Part shown: positions 8,813 through 20,117 of the stretch, piece after piece
Numbering within the stretch: position 1 is the first letter of the stretch
How the letters are laid out: each line of letters opens with the position of its first letter
NCBI GenBank assembly: GCA_017480185.1
Contig: JAFVBC010000031.1
Coordinates: 1 to 64,000, forward strand
Direction of reading: 5' to 3'
Length of the DNA stretch: 64,000 nt
Source of the DNA: Bacteroidales bacterium
GTDB lineage: Bacteria; Bacteroidota; Bacteroidia; Bacteroidales; P3
Made by a program: the position numbers and the translations under genes
Notes under the pieces: model-generated
Seen by the model: the letters and a program-made list of their open reading frames with translations, nothing else
Databases searched by the model: none
What the model was told of the DNA's origin: nothing

Positions 8813-8955
8813 CAATGTTTATATTTTTATATCTTTGCAACGTCTTTGAGGGCTCTACCGACAAGTGGCGAAACTACCCACGGCTGCATGGTCTGTGCGA
8901 CGTGCCGCCGAATTGATAACCAATCACTTTACGTGGTAAACCACCTCCTTTCAGA
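8813..8955 (-). promoter_or_regulatory. Long structured 5' leader of nrdD with a Shine-Dalgarno-like sequence
   Basis: The predicted transcript starts near 8955 and runs about 140 nt to the nrdD ATG. Near its 5' end is AAAGGAGGTG (8951-8942), a full complement of the 16S 3' tail, which is rarely used in this phylum. It is followed by a small hairpin (8944-8933) and a stronger one (8910-8903 with 8888-8881, 7 of 8 pairs). No start codon sits at normal spacing from this sequence. Short frames exist but none is convincing. It may be a regulatory leader, a riboswitch-like element or an sRNA. I cannot assign a known family. Confidence 0.45.
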
Positions 8956-8960
8956 CAGCA

Positions 8961-8992
8961 CAAAATTAGTCAGCAATCACATTTGCCACAAA
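8961..8992 (-). promoter_or_regulatory. Promoter of nrdDG
   Basis: On the minus strand, TAATTTTG (8968-8961) and TTTG (8992-8989) are separated by 20 bp, an exact consensus fit. Confidence 0.8.
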
Positions 8993-9000
8993 TAAAGTTA

Positions 9001-9444
9001 TCAAATTCAACCTGTTGATAAGTCGGCTTTTTTTAGGCCGAACATAGGATGGCAAAGGGGTTTTACTGGTTCTCCATTTACAAGTTGAGCTATCCCATTT
9101 GCACACAACTCCCCCACCCCAGTCTCCCTCCACGGCAAGGGCAGACGGCGCACCGCATACGCGCCACTTTTCTCACCCCTGCAAATAACCTCTCGCGATG
9201 TTTTCATTACACCCAATTAACTGCGTCGCCCCTCTTTTTCCACTCATGAACGGAGGAATGATGAGGAGACGAACACCATATCAAGTAGGGCTCAAGTAAG
9301 GCCGTTCTTCAGTCGTTCTTCAGTCATTGACTGAAGAACGACTGAACATATACTGAAGAAATGCCGAAGTTGATACCTACTTGATACGCCCCAAAGCTCT
9401 TCATACAACCCACATCAAACCCAATTGAAGTCGAAAACGTTTTC
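9001..9444. other. Intergenic region without a supported gene
   Basis: About 440 bases between the nrdD promoter and the promoter of the 9587 gene. Short open frames lack homology-like features. The only clear structure is the nested palindrome at 9280-9385. Confidence 0.6.
9280..9385. repeat. Long nested intergenic palindrome, TTCAGT type
   Basis: The outer arms ATCAAGTAGG (9280-9289) and CCTACTTGAT (9376-9385) enclose a perfect 19-bp inner stem (9308-9326 with 9328-9346) made of repeated TTCTTCAGT words. Close relatives are at 25880-25972 and 62784-62876. Confidence 0.8.
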
Positions 9445-9473
9445 TTGTCAAATCAAAAAAAAACTTAATTTTG
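9445..9473 (+). promoter_or_regulatory. Promoter of the small outer-membrane protein gene
   Basis: TTG at 9445-9447 and TAATTTTG at 9466-9473, 18 bp apart. The gene starts about 107 nt downstream of the expected transcription start. Confidence 0.65.
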
Positions 9474-9586
9474 CATCTGTCTGCACCGTAACGGCAAGTC
9501 CATTTATATAGACTGTTAGCACTGGTTGTCAGACGAATACGCTCTAAAGAACAAAAATTTACAAACCAACAAAACAACACAAAACA

Positions 9587-10045
9587 ATGAAGAAACTATT
9601 TATCGCAATCGTAGCCGTGTTCGCAATGAGCACCGTGGCCAGCGCACAATTCCAGGGAATCGGAGTCCGCCTCGGTGGTGGACAAGGCTTTGGCGCCGAA
9701 CTCTCGACCATGTGGAACTTTGGCAACCGCACCGAGATTGACCTCGGATGGAGCAGCAGCGACAGCCACACCAGTTTCAGTCTGACTGGCATCTACCAAT
9801 GGCAAGGCGAAATTGGCAGCGGCTTTGGCTGGTTTGCTGGCGTCGGTGCCCGTGCAGCTTTCTGGAGCTACGATGGTGGCGATAGCGACATCGCCCTCGG
9901 TATTGCTGGTCAAGCTGGTGTTGAATATCAGTTCTCGGCCATCCCCATTCAGTTGAGCCTCGACATCCGTCCTTGCTTCTGGCTCATCCCGAACACCGAC
10001 TTCCATTGGGGCGACATTGCTCTCGGCATTCGTTACATGTTCTAA
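9587..10045 (+). CDS. Small outer-membrane beta-barrel-like protein
   Basis: A 152-residue protein with a clear Sec signal peptide (MKKLFIAIVAVFAMSTVASA, cut before QFQGIG). The mature part alternates glycine and aromatic residues in strands (GIGVRLGGGQGFGAELSTMW, GFGWFAGVGARAAFW) and ends in a terminal phenylalanine (GIRYMF). These are the features of a small outer-membrane barrel. The exact family is not recognisable and the function is unknown. It is expressed alone, from the promoter at 9445-9473 to the hairpin at 10065-10100. Confidence 0.75.
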   Translation: MKKLFIAIVAVFAMSTVASAQFQGIGVRLGGGQGFGAELSTMWNFGNRTEIDLGWSSSDSHTSFSLTGIYQWQGEIGSGFGWFAGVGARAAFWSYDGGDSDIALGIAGQAGVEYQFSAIPIQLSLDIRPCFWLIPNTDFHWGDIALGIRYMF

Positions 10046-10064
10046 ACCAACGGAGAACACATCA

Positions 10065-10100
10065 ATCGGCGGGCTGCCCTGCATGGGGCAGCCCGCCGAT
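10065..10100 (+). terminator. GC-rich hairpin after the small outer-membrane protein gene
   Basis: A perfect 15-bp stem (10065-10079 with 10086-10100) with a 6-nt loop. No T run follows, so it may act mainly as a 3' stabiliser. Confidence 0.55.
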
Positions 10101-10144
10101 GTCGTTTACGACAAAAAACTGCTCAACCCTCTTGAAAAAAAACG

Positions 10145-10152
10145 TATCTTTG
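10145..10152 (+). promoter_or_regulatory. -7 box upstream of dnaX
   Basis: TATCTTTG, an exact TAnnTTTG match, lies 50 nt before the dnaX ATG. The -33 box is not clear. Confidence 0.55.
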
Positions 10153-10202
10153 CACGTATCATTAACATGCCATCAACCGCCTAACGGCTGAAAAACAATA
10201 CA

Positions 10203-11312
10203 ATGGAGCAATTTGTAGTATCTGCACGAAAATACCGTCCCACGACATTTGCCAGCGTCGTCGGTCAAGAACACATCACCCGCACACTGAAAAACGCCGT
10301 CCTATCTGGCCAACTGCCACAGGCGTTCCTCTTTTGTGGACCTCGTGGCGTGGGCAAAACCACATGCGCTCGCATATTAGCCAAAACCATCAACTGCACC
10401 AACCTCACCCCCGAAGGCGAAGCATGCAACCAATGCGACAGTTGCACAAGCTTTAATCAAGGCAGCGGTGCCACACTGAACATCTTCGAACTCGACGCCG
10501 CATCGAACAACAGCGTCGATAACATGCGCGAACTGGTAAAGCAGGTATACATCCCCCCCACCACTGGGCGCTATAAGGTCTACATCATCGACGAGGTGCA
10601 CATGCTCAGTAAAGACGCCTTCAACGCCTTTCTTAAAACCCTTGAAGAGCCACCAGCCTACGCCAAATTCATCCTTGCCACAACCGAAAAACACAAGATT
10701 ATTCCCACCATATTGAGTCGATGCCAAGTGTTCGACTTCCGTCGCATAGACAATGCCGACATCATCCGCCACCTGCAATATGTGGCCGAAAACGAACACG
10801 TAGCCTACGAGCCATCTGCACTGTCGCTGATTGCCTCAAAATCTGATGGCGGATTGCGCGACGCACTATCCATCTTCGACCAACTGGTCAACTTCACACA
10901 AGCCAACCTAACCCACCAAGCCTGCATCGAAAACCTTAACCTGCTCGACACCGACTACTACTTCCGCATTGTCGACAGTCTGCGCACTGGTGCCCTCGGC
11001 ACTGCCCTGCTACAATACAAGGAAATACAAGACAAAGGCTTTGATGGGCAACACTTTCTTACAGGTCTGTGCTGTCATCTGCGCAACCTCCTGGTTAGCC
11101 TCGACCCTCAAACCCTGTGCTTGATAGACGACACCGACGAGCAACGCGCACGCTATGCCCAACAAGCCCAAACATGCGGCATATCTGCCCTGATAAACTA
11201 CCTCAACATCTGTTCCGACTTCGAATATCGCTACAACGAAGCTCGCAACAAACGCCTATTTGTAGAGGTGTGCCTAACACGCATGGCCTCGCCTGCACTG
11301 CCACAAAATTAG
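10203..11312 (+). CDS. dnaX: DNA polymerase III clamp-loader subunit, gamma-length DnaX
   Basis: A 369-residue AAA+ clamp-loader ATPase. Visible are Walker A GPRGVGKTT (Lys52), zinc cysteines 65, 75, 78 and 81, Walker B YIIDEVHML and sensor 1 (ATTEKHKI). The alpha-helical collar domain reaches to about residue 365. The frame stops at TAG (11310-11312), where domain III of Escherichia coli DnaX ends, so the product equals a minimal gamma subunit. The same frame stays open past the amber codon to 11978 and encodes a tau-type linker and C-terminal domain (next entry). Without the amber codon the protein would have 591 residues, a normal length for DnaX in this phylum. It could be a gamma/tau recoding site, a nonsense mutation or a sequence error. 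Confidence 0.9.
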   Translation: MEQFVVSARKYRPTTFASVVGQEHITRTLKNAVLSGQLPQAFLFCGPRGVGKTTCARILAKTINCTNLTPEGEACNQCDSCTSFNQGSGATLNIFELDAASNNSVDNMRELVKQVYIPPTTGRYKVYIIDEVHMLSKDAFNAFLKTLEEPPAYAKFILATTEKHKIIPTILSRCQVFDFRRIDNADIIRHLQYVAENEHVAYEPSALSLIASKSDGGLRDALSIFDQLVNFTQANLTHQACIENLNLLDTDYYFRIVDSLRTGALGTALLQYKEIQDKGFDGQHFLTGLCCHLRNLLVSLDPQTLCLIDDTDEQRARYAQQAQTCGISALINYLNICSDFEYRYNEARNKRLFVEVCLTRMASPALPQN

Positions 11313-11978
11313 ATTGCAAGACGCCCCAAGGCAGACACGGCACCCCCTCACGCTCCAGTAGCTGCACCGCAGCCAGCCACAGAAACGCCCCAAACAAAGG
11401 CGCAGAAACCAATCGGCGCACAAGAAACAGAGGCCGCGGCTAAAACCAGTGCACCACAGCACTTCACCCCGCAGCCAACCAAACAACTGCCCGAAGCGCA
11501 ACAACAGGCAGCCAAGCAGCCCACACAAACAACAACATTACGCCCGTCGGGTGCCTCATTGCTTTCAAAAAGCATATCCATCAAAACCAGCACATCGGCA
11601 ACGCCCATCATTACGCAGCCCCAAGAGCTGCACGACCTCACCCAATCCGAACTTGAACAGTTGTGGCAAAACGCTGGCAAAGCCCTTGGCATATCCAACC
11701 TGCTGGCCAATGCAGTACTGCAACTGCAAGACAACAACCACTTCATAATCGAAGCACAAGACACCCTCTTCGACCACGACTTTAGGCCTCACCGAGTGCA
11801 AGTGCTGCAACATATGCGCAAAGAGAGCGGAATGCAACTGCTCGACTGCTCAATAAAAGTGCGCTACGTTGAAAAAGACATCCCCATTCACACCAAAGAA
11901 GAAAAGTTTGCTGCCTTGGTAGCCATAAACCCCGCCGTGATAGAGCTGCGAAAACTGCTGCCCGACATAGAAATCTAA
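11313..11978 (+). other. dnaX: DnaX tau-specific region, in frame after an amber codon
   Basis: This stretch continues the dnaX reading frame for 221 codons with no further stop. It begins with a Pro/Ala/Gln/Thr-rich linker (about 75 residues). A folded C-terminal domain follows (LTQSELEQLWQNAGKALG ... EEKFAALVAINPAVIELRKL), the type found at the end of full-length DnaX in Bacteroidota. No ATG lies near its beginning; the first in-frame methionine (MRKESG) is well inside the domain, so independent translation is unlikely. Readthrough of the TAG, or an error at that base, would restore tau. dapF follows after 4 nt. Confidence 0.75.
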
Positions 11979-11982
11979 CCCC

Positions 11983-14816
<2,834 letters not shown>

Positions 14817-14821
14817 CCCAC

Positions 14822-15883
14822 ATGTGCAGCAATGCTCTCAAACACATTGTAGCCTTCATCTGGATACTTCTTGTGGCTGCCACGCCCCTCGCATATGCCC
14901 AATTTGGCTTTGCGGCGAGCGCATCCTACATGATGACCAACAATCAAAGCTATGCCGCCTACAACTCGGCCATGGCTGGAATAGAGGCCTCATGGCACAG
15001 TGGTAGCCTGCAACAACGTTTTGCCGACGACTTTGAACTGGGTTTAACCGCCTCTATAGGTGTGATAGCTAAACCTATTGCAGGACATCGCATTGGGTTG
15101 GTGGGCGATGTCCGAGCCCCAATCGGCCAACACTGGCGCTATGTGATAGGGCTTGGCCTTTCGGCCTACACCAATCCATATAGTGCTTCGCACAACGAAG
15201 AGAACATATTTATCGGTTCTACTCTCAACTGTCTGATTGACCTTCGGCTGCAATACCGCATCAACAACCTATGCCACCTGTCGGTCGGCCTGTTGCACAC
15301 CAGCAATGGCAGTCTTCTTCGCCCCAATCAAGGTCTGAACTTTTTACAGATGGATATCGGCTTTGACTTTGACACAGAGCGCAATTCCGACAATGCATCG
15401 CCCGACACTCCCACTACATCCCCCACCCTAAACACACTTCCACTACGAAACAACGAAGTGGGTTTCACCCTGTCGGCAGGCCTTGTGCAGGGACAATATG
15501 GGGCAATCGTTGACTATTACTTCTGCTACGACCTATCGCTCAACTATATGCACTACCTATCGCCCAAATGGGCTGTCGGTGGTTCGGCCGATGTGTGGTT
15601 CAATTTTGCCGACCGCACGGTGTTTGCCTACGAGAAGTTGCGCTATGATTTTCCCGCCTACCTGAGCGTCATGATTGCTGGCGAACGCCACTGGGGGCCA
15701 CTGAGTCTAAAGGCTGGTATCGGACCCCATATAATAGCATCACCTGCATCGAAAATACCATTCTATGAGCGCGTCGGCACCTACTACAACTGGCGCACAC
15801 ACTATGTTGGTGTAGCCCTCAACGCCCATGCTGGCAAAATCGAGTTTATCGAGTGGAGTTATGGCCACCGCTTTAGTATCTAA
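14822..15883 (+). CDS. PagL-like acyloxyacyl hydrolase (lipid A deacylase family)
   Basis: A 353-residue outer-membrane protein with a signal peptide ending near LAYA/QFGFAA. The first half is PagL-like: LLHTSNGSLLRPNQGLNFLQ contains the His-x-Ser-Asn pattern of the lipid A 3-O-deacylase active site. The length is about twice that of PagL, as in other Bacteroidota acyloxyacyl hydrolase-like proteins. The second half is also beta-rich and starts again with EVGFTLSAGLVQGQYGAIVDY. It lies 5 nt after ligA and is presumably co-transcribed. Family assignment is good, but the substrate is inferred only. Confidence 0.7.
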   Translation: MCSNALKHIVAFIWILLVAATPLAYAQFGFAASASYMMTNNQSYAAYNSAMAGIEASWHSGSLQQRFADDFELGLTASIGVIAKPIAGHRIGLVGDVRAPIGQHWRYVIGLGLSAYTNPYSASHNEENIFIGSTLNCLIDLRLQYRINNLCHLSVGLLHTSNGSLLRPNQGLNFLQMDIGFDFDTERNSDNASPDTPTTSPTLNTLPLRNNEVGFTLSAGLVQGQYGAIVDYYFCYDLSLNYMHYLSPKWAVGGSADVWFNFADRTVFAYEKLRYDFPAYLSVMIAGERHWGPLSLKAGIGPHIIASPASKIPFYERVGTYYNWRTHYVGVALNAHAGKIEFIEWSYGHRFSI

Positions 15884-16064
15884 TTACTAATAATCCACCA
15901 CCTTATTTCATACCTTGCACACCCGACTGGCATTCTGGCCTGTCTTCGCCCCGTGTTTTTCAACCCCTCAGGCCCCTACTAAACCGAAGTTCTACAGGGG
16001 GAAACGCTCCCGACAACCATCACAAAGAACCAGGGATGAGGCTACAGGCAAATACAGCCTTTAA

Positions 16065-17210
16065 TTACAGCCCGTTTGTGTCGGGATAGAGCAAATATTT
16101 TTGTCGTGTGAGGCGGAACGCATCAAGAGCTGGTTGCCACGAACTACGTATTGTAGAGCTGTCTGTTCCCACCAGCAGTTGCTGCCTCAAAGCTGTGGTT
16201 CCAGCCAGTTTATCAAAGAAATTATTTTTAAGGAAGAAGTGGCCACGGGGTGTGCGCTTCATCATTTGCAACACATATTGCAACGAAAAGCAGGCTGGCG
16301 GCACGGCATTCCGAAGGTCGAGGGTGTCGGGTGCTGTACCTATCACCTCAAAAGGATAGGGTGTGCCACGACCAACACTTACGGTGGTGCCCTCAAGCAG
16401 ACAGAGGTTGGGATAGAGAGCCACAGCATGTGCGTTGCGCAAGTTGGGCGATGGGGGCACAGACAATGGGTAGGAGCCGTCTCGTTCATAGCCATGCATC
16501 TGCACGACTGTCAGTTTGCACTTCACTCCTCCTTTCAACCAACCTTCGCCATTGATCATTTGCGCATACTCGCCTATGGTCATGCCATAAACCACAGGCA
16601 CGGGGTGCAGCCCGACAAACGAGCGACAAGTCGAAGTGTCGAGCACCGGTCCATCCACATAATGGCCATTGGGATTAGGGCGGTCGAGAACAATAAGGGG
16701 CACATTGCTTTCGGCACAGGCTTCCATGACATAGTGCAGCGTGGAGAGGTAGGTATAGAAACGGCAGCCCACGTCCTGAAGGTCGAACAACACGTGGTCT
16801 ATATCGCGCAGCTGTTGCAAAGTGGGTTTCTTGGATGCGCCATAGAGCGACACTACTGGCAGGCCGGTGATTTTATCGACACCATTGTCCACATGAGCTC
16901 CTGCCTCTGATGTGCCACGAAAACCATGTTCGGGACTAAATAGGCGCACCACCTGCACTCCACACGCCACCAGCGTGTCGACCAAATGCGTTGTCCCAAC
17001 CACCGACGTGTGATTACCCACCACCGCCACACGACCCAAGTGTGCATATTTGGAGTCAAGGTTGCTCACCAACACCTCGGCTCCAGTGAGCAAGGGGTTC
17101 TGCGATGTGGCCACACACGCCCTCCGCTGTGCCACCTGTGGCCTATCAACTTGGCAGCATCCAACAAACGGCATGGTTAGCACAAACCATGCAAGGAGCA
17201 AACGCCTCAT
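16065..17210 (-). CDS. namZ: Exo-beta-N-acetylmuramidase NamZ family (DUF1343) lipoprotein
   Basis: A 381-residue protein of the DUF1343 family, whose characterised member NamZ releases terminal MurNAc from peptidoglycan fragments. A lipobox-like end to the signal peptide (MPFVGCC, Cys18) predicts a lipoprotein. Family motifs are clear: [47 protein letters not shown] and VLDRPNPNG. The start overlaps the dut stop by 4 nt, so the two are translationally coupled. It probably works in periplasmic muropeptide recycling. Confidence 0.88.
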   Translation of the reverse strand: MRRLLLAWFVLTMPFVGCCQVDRPQVAQRRACVATSQNPLLTGAEVLVSNLDSKYAHLGRVAVVGNHTSVVGTTHLVDTLVACGVQVVRLFSPEHGFRGTSEAGAHVDNGVDKITGLPVVSLYGASKKPTLQQLRDIDHVLFDLQDVGCRFYTYLSTLHYVMEACAESNVPLIVLDRPNPNGHYVDGPVLDTSTCRSFVGLHPVPVVYGMTIGEYAQMINGEGWLKGGVKCKLTVVQMHGYERDGSYPLSVPPSPNLRNAHAVALYPNLCLLEGTTVSVGRGTPYPFEVIGTAPDTLDLRNAVPPACFSLQYVLQMMKRTPRGHFFLKNNFFDKLAGTTALRQQLLVGTDSSTIRSSWQPALDAFRLTRQKYLLYPDTNGL

Positions 17211-17644
17211 TGCCGCCCAGTGTGGCCAAAACCACCACTGCCACGCTCGGTCGACGACAGTTCCTCAACCTCAATCACCTCGGCCTGTTCGCAACGAGCA
17301 ACCACCATTTGGGCAATACGCTCGCCGTCGGCGACCACGAAATCCTCGTCAGACAGGTTGACCAGTATCACACACACCTCGCCCCGATAGTCGGCATCAA
17401 TGGTGCCAGGACTGTTGAGCACGGTGATGCCTTTTTTTAGAGCCAACCCACTACGTGGACGCACCTGTGCTTCGTAGCCATCGGGCAATTCGATAAAAAG
17501 ACCTGTTTTTACCAATGCACGCTGCAACGGGCGCAACGTAAGTGCCCCCTCGGGCAAATAGGCACGCAAATCCATACCTGCCGACTGGGCGGTCTCGTAT
17601 TTAGGCAGGGGATGATGACTGGTGTTGCGAAACTTCACTATCAT
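17207..17644 (-). CDS. dut: dUTP diphosphatase
   Basis: A 145-residue trimeric dUTPase that hydrolyses dUTP to dUMP, keeping uracil out of DNA and feeding dTMP synthesis. All five motifs are present: [40 protein letters not shown] and the C-terminal [10 protein letters not shown]. The frame is open for 30 more codons upstream, but ATG 17644 gives the normal N-terminus ([20 protein letters not shown]). It is followed directly by namZ in an overlapping arrangement. Confidence 0.95.
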   Translation of the reverse strand: MIVKFRNTSHHPLPKYETAQSAGMDLRAYLPEGALTLRPLQRALVKTGLFIELPDGYEAQVRPRSGLALKKGITVLNSPGTIDADYRGEVCVILVNLSDEDFVVADGERIAQMVVARCEQAEVIEVEELSSTERGSGGFGHTGRQ

Positions 17645-17737
17645 AGCACAATTTTTTGTCATAATAACGCAAAAAAACGGACAATTTGTATACTCCACCG
17701 TCAAAAGTAAGCCTTTCCCTTTGCTCATAAGCATTTC

Positions 17738-17812
17738 AACGCCCTATCATGTCCTGCTGCGGCAGGAGTTGGTCAGGCGTTGATAGGGAGATGATAGGGA
17801 GATGATAGGGAG
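17738..17812. repeat. Intergenic GATAGGGAGAT repeat with inverted arms
   Basis: Three head-to-tail copies of TGATAGGGAGA (17781 onward) follow an inverse copy. CAACGCCCTATCA (17738-17750) pairs with sequence beginning GCGTTGATAGGG (17777). It is the same family as 809-873 and 39208-39304. Confidence 0.6.
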
Positions 17813-17856
17813 AAAATACGTACATCCTATCCCCACGATGCGCACCTCCGACACAT

Positions 17857-17887
17857 AAAAAAATCCCAACAACCGAGGTTGCTGGGA
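17857..17887 (-). terminator. Intrinsic terminator of clpP
   Basis: On the minus strand an 11-bp stem with one mismatch (17887-17877 and 17874-17864) is followed by seven T residues (17863-17857). Confidence 0.8.
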
Positions 17888-17915
17888 CAATGTGCAAATA
17901 AGAATGCCGCGAAGA

Positions 17916-18587
17916 CTACTTGGAGAGCACCTCGTCGATCATGCCATACTCCAATGCTTCTTGAGCCGTGAACCAGTGGTCGCGGTCGCTGTCGCGCTCC
18001 ACCTGCTCAAATGGTTGCCCACTGTGTTTGGCAATAATCTCATAAAGTTCTTTCTTCAGTTTAAGTATCTCGCGCACGGTTATCTCCATGTCGGTGGCCT
18101 GACCATCGGCACCACCCATGGGCTGATGAATCATGACACGCGAATGGGGCAATGCGCTGCGACGCCCCTTTTCGCCAGCACACAGCAACACGCTGGCCAT
18201 CGAGGCGGCAAGGCCAGTGCAAATGGTGCTCACAGTGGGGCGAATGAACTGCATGGTGTCGTAGATGCCCAGACCTGCATAGACCGATCCTCCCGGCGAG
18301 TTCAGATAAATGGTTATCTCGCGTTCGGGATCCATGTTTTCAAGAAAGAGCAACTGAGCCTGAATGACGTTGGCTGTATAGTCGTCAATGGCCGTTCCGA
18401 GGAAAATAATGCGGTCCATCATCAAGCGGCTGAAAACGTCCATCTGCGCCACGTTGAGTTGACGTTCCTCAACAATATAGGGGGTGAGCGAAGCTTGGGC
18501 CATCCTGCCTACGGCCGAGGTATATTTTGCATAGGTGGTGCTGCTTATGCCACGATGTCGGGTGGCAAACTTTTCGAATTCTGTCAT
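17916..18587 (-). CDS. clpP: ATP-dependent Clp protease proteolytic subunit
   Basis: A 223-residue serine peptidase that forms the ClpP double ring and degrades proteins unfolded by ClpX or ClpA. Catalytic Ser129 is in GLAASMAS and His154 in MIHQP; NSPGGSVYAGL is the oxyanion-hole strand. The C-terminus is standard (DRDHWFTAQEALEYGMIDEV). About 35 extra N-terminal residues precede the core, as is usual in Bacteroidota. clpX and tig do not adjoin it here. It is divergent from purD, with overlapping promoters in the 94-nt gap. Confidence 0.95.
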   Translation of the reverse strand: MTEFEKFATRHRGISSTTYAKYTSAVGRMAQASLTPYIVEERQLNVAQMDVFSRLMMDRIIFLGTAIDDYTANVIQAQLLFLENMDPEREITIYLNSPGGSVYAGLGIYDTMQFIRPTVSTICTGLAASMASVLLCAGEKGRRSALPHSRVMIHQPMGGADGQATDMEITVREILKLKKELYEIIAKHSGQPFEQVERDSDRDHWFTAQEALEYGMIDEVLSK

Positions 18588-18606
18588 AATAGGAGGTTGT
18601 TTTTAG

Positions 18607-18641
18607 TTTGGGTGCAAAAATAGTAAAAAAATGTAATTTTG
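18607..18641 (+). promoter_or_regulatory. Divergent promoters of purD and clpP
   Basis: For purD, TAATTTTG lies at 18634-18641 with TTTG at 18607-18610. For clpP, TATTTTTG on the minus strand occupies 18622-18615. The two boxes lie 11 bp apart, so polymerases would compete. Confidence 0.65.
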
Positions 18642-18681
18642 CATTCGTAACAAGACTGAAACGAACACAGAAACAAACGAG

Positions 18682-19971
18682 ATGAATGTATTGATACTTG
18701 GATCGGGCGGACGCGAACATGCCATAGCATGCGCTGTGGCACGCAGTAGCAGGTGTAGCCGACTGTTTGTAGCCCCTGGCAACGCTGGCACATCGGCCGT
18801 GGCCGAGAACGTGGCCCTGGCCATTGACGACTTTGATGCCGTGGGTTCGTTCTGCGTCAGCCACCACGTTGAGATGGTCGTGGTTGGACCCGAAGCGCCA
18901 TTGGTTGGTGGCATAGCCGACCATTTTGCCCAAACACCACGTCTGAGCCACATAAAGGTGATCGGCCCCCAACGCAGCGGTGCTATGCTTGAAGGTAGCA
19001 AAGACTTTGCCAAAGCCTTTATGCAACGCCACAACATCCCCACAGCACGCTATCAAACATTCACTCGCGACACCCTCAACGACGGTCTTGCTTTCCTAAC
19101 CACAATGCAAGCCCCCTACGTGCTCAAAGCCGATGGCCTGGCAGCAGGCAAAGGGGTGCTAATTGAACCCAACATCGATGCAGCACAACAAGCCCTTAAA
19201 GACATGCTTTGCGCCGACAAATTTGGCTCGGCAGGTAGCAGCGTGGTGATAGAGCAATACCTTGATGGCATAGAATTGAGCGTGTTTGTACTCACCGACG
19301 GTTCGCACTACCTAATCCTCCCCTCGGCCAAAGACTACAAACGCATTGGCGAAGCCGACACTGGATTGAACACAGGTGGCATGGGCTCCATAAGTCCAGG
19401 GCCTTTTGCCGATAAGGAGTTCATGAAAAAGGTAGAAGATCGAATAGTGAAACCCACCGTTCGCGGACTTAAAAGTGAGGAGATAAGTTACAAGGGGTTC
19501 ATCTTCATTGGCTTGATGAACTGTGGTGGCGACCCCTACGTAATAGAATACAACGCTCGCATGGGCGACCCCGAAAGCGAGAGCGTATTCCCACGCATAA
19601 AAAGCGATGTGGTAGAATTGTTTGAACACACCGCCGAAGGCACACTCGACCTTTGCTCGCTCAGCATAGATAGTCGCACTGCAGCATGCGTCATGCTCAC
19701 CGCTGGAGGCTATCCGGAAAGTTATCGAAAGGGAGATGTGATTGACATCGGAGCCGACAACGCCGACACACAAGTGTTTCACTGTGGCACAAAACACGAC
19801 ACCGAAGGCCACCTGATTACCAACGGCGGGCGCGTGATGTGTGTAACAGCCCTTGCCCACTCGTTGCCCGAAGCCTTGATGAAAAGCTACAATCGAGTGC
19901 ACGACATAAAATGGGACGGCATGTACTACCGTCGCGACATTGGGCAGGATCTGCTTAAGTTGCTTATTTAG
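18682..19971 (+). CDS. purD: Phosphoribosylamine-glycine ligase
   Basis: A 429-residue ATP-grasp ligase that makes GAR from phosphoribosylamine, glycine and ATP in purine synthesis. The N-terminus MNVLILGSGGREHAIACAV is the family signature. The ATP-grasp core shows VLKADGLAAGKGV, NTGGMGSISPGP and EYNARMGDPE. The gene stands alone, with its own promoter and a strong terminator. Confidence 0.95.
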   Translation: MNVLILGSGGREHAIACAVARSSRCSRLFVAPGNAGTSAVAENVALAIDDFDAVGSFCVSHHVEMVVVGPEAPLVGGIADHFAQTPRLSHIKVIGPQRSGAMLEGSKDFAKAFMQRHNIPTARYQTFTRDTLNDGLAFLTTMQAPYVLKADGLAAGKGVLIEPNIDAAQQALKDMLCADKFGSAGSSVVIEQYLDGIELSVFVLTDGSHYLILPSAKDYKRIGEADTGLNTGGMGSISPGPFADKEFMKKVEDRIVKPTVRGLKSEEISYKGFIFIGLMNCGGDPYVIEYNARMGDPESESVFPRIKSDVVELFEHTAEGTLDLCSLSIDSRTAACVMLTAGGYPESYRKGDVIDIGADNADTQVFHCGTKHDTEGHLITNGGRVMCVTALAHSLPEALMKSYNRVHDIKWDGMYYRRDIGQDLLKLLI

Positions 19972-19980
19972 GTAAAAAAA

Positions 19981-20023
19981 TACGACAGTGGGCGGCACTC
20001 GCAGAGTGCCGCCCACTGTCGTA
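19981..20023. terminator. Terminator after purD
   Basis: A perfect 20-bp GC-rich stem (19981-20000 with 20004-20023) with a 3-nt loop, 10 nt after the purD stop. A run of A residues precedes it. Confidence 0.75.
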
Positions 20024-20081
20024 TTGCACACCTCACACCTATTCACACAAATACCACCACCCACATTTCCTCGAAAAGAAG

Positions 20082-20089
20082 TAATTTTG
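20082..20089 (+). promoter_or_regulatory. -7 box of murF
   Basis: TAATTTTG, an exact TAnnTTTG match, lies 29 nt before the murF ATG. Confidence 0.6.
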
Positions 20090-20117
20090 CTCCACTTTAC
20101 AAACCTTTTTAATCGGC

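Noticed and set aside
6842..8995. A 717-codon open frame on the plus strand
   Set aside because: It is entirely antisense to nrdD, has low-complexity valine/histidine-rich composition, and no family features. It is a shadow of a strongly biased codon pattern.
9049..9249. Small plus-strand open frame of 66 codons
   Set aside because: No initiation signal, no domain and atypical composition; it lies in an intergenic region with repeats.
11310..11312. Reassignment of TAG to an amino acid in this organism
   Set aside because: Clear genes such as porQ and the C10 protease end in TAG at the expected position, so TAG is a normal stop here.
11117..11748. Frameshifted continuation of dnaX in the other two frames
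   Set aside because: The frames ending at 11443 and 11748 do not encode the tau C-terminus; the correct domain lies in the original frame, so a -1 or +1 shift would not help.
15884..16064. Possible small gene or RNA between the PagL-like gene and namZ
   Set aside because: No open frame of note, no promoter box and no clear hairpin; it is a convergent gap.
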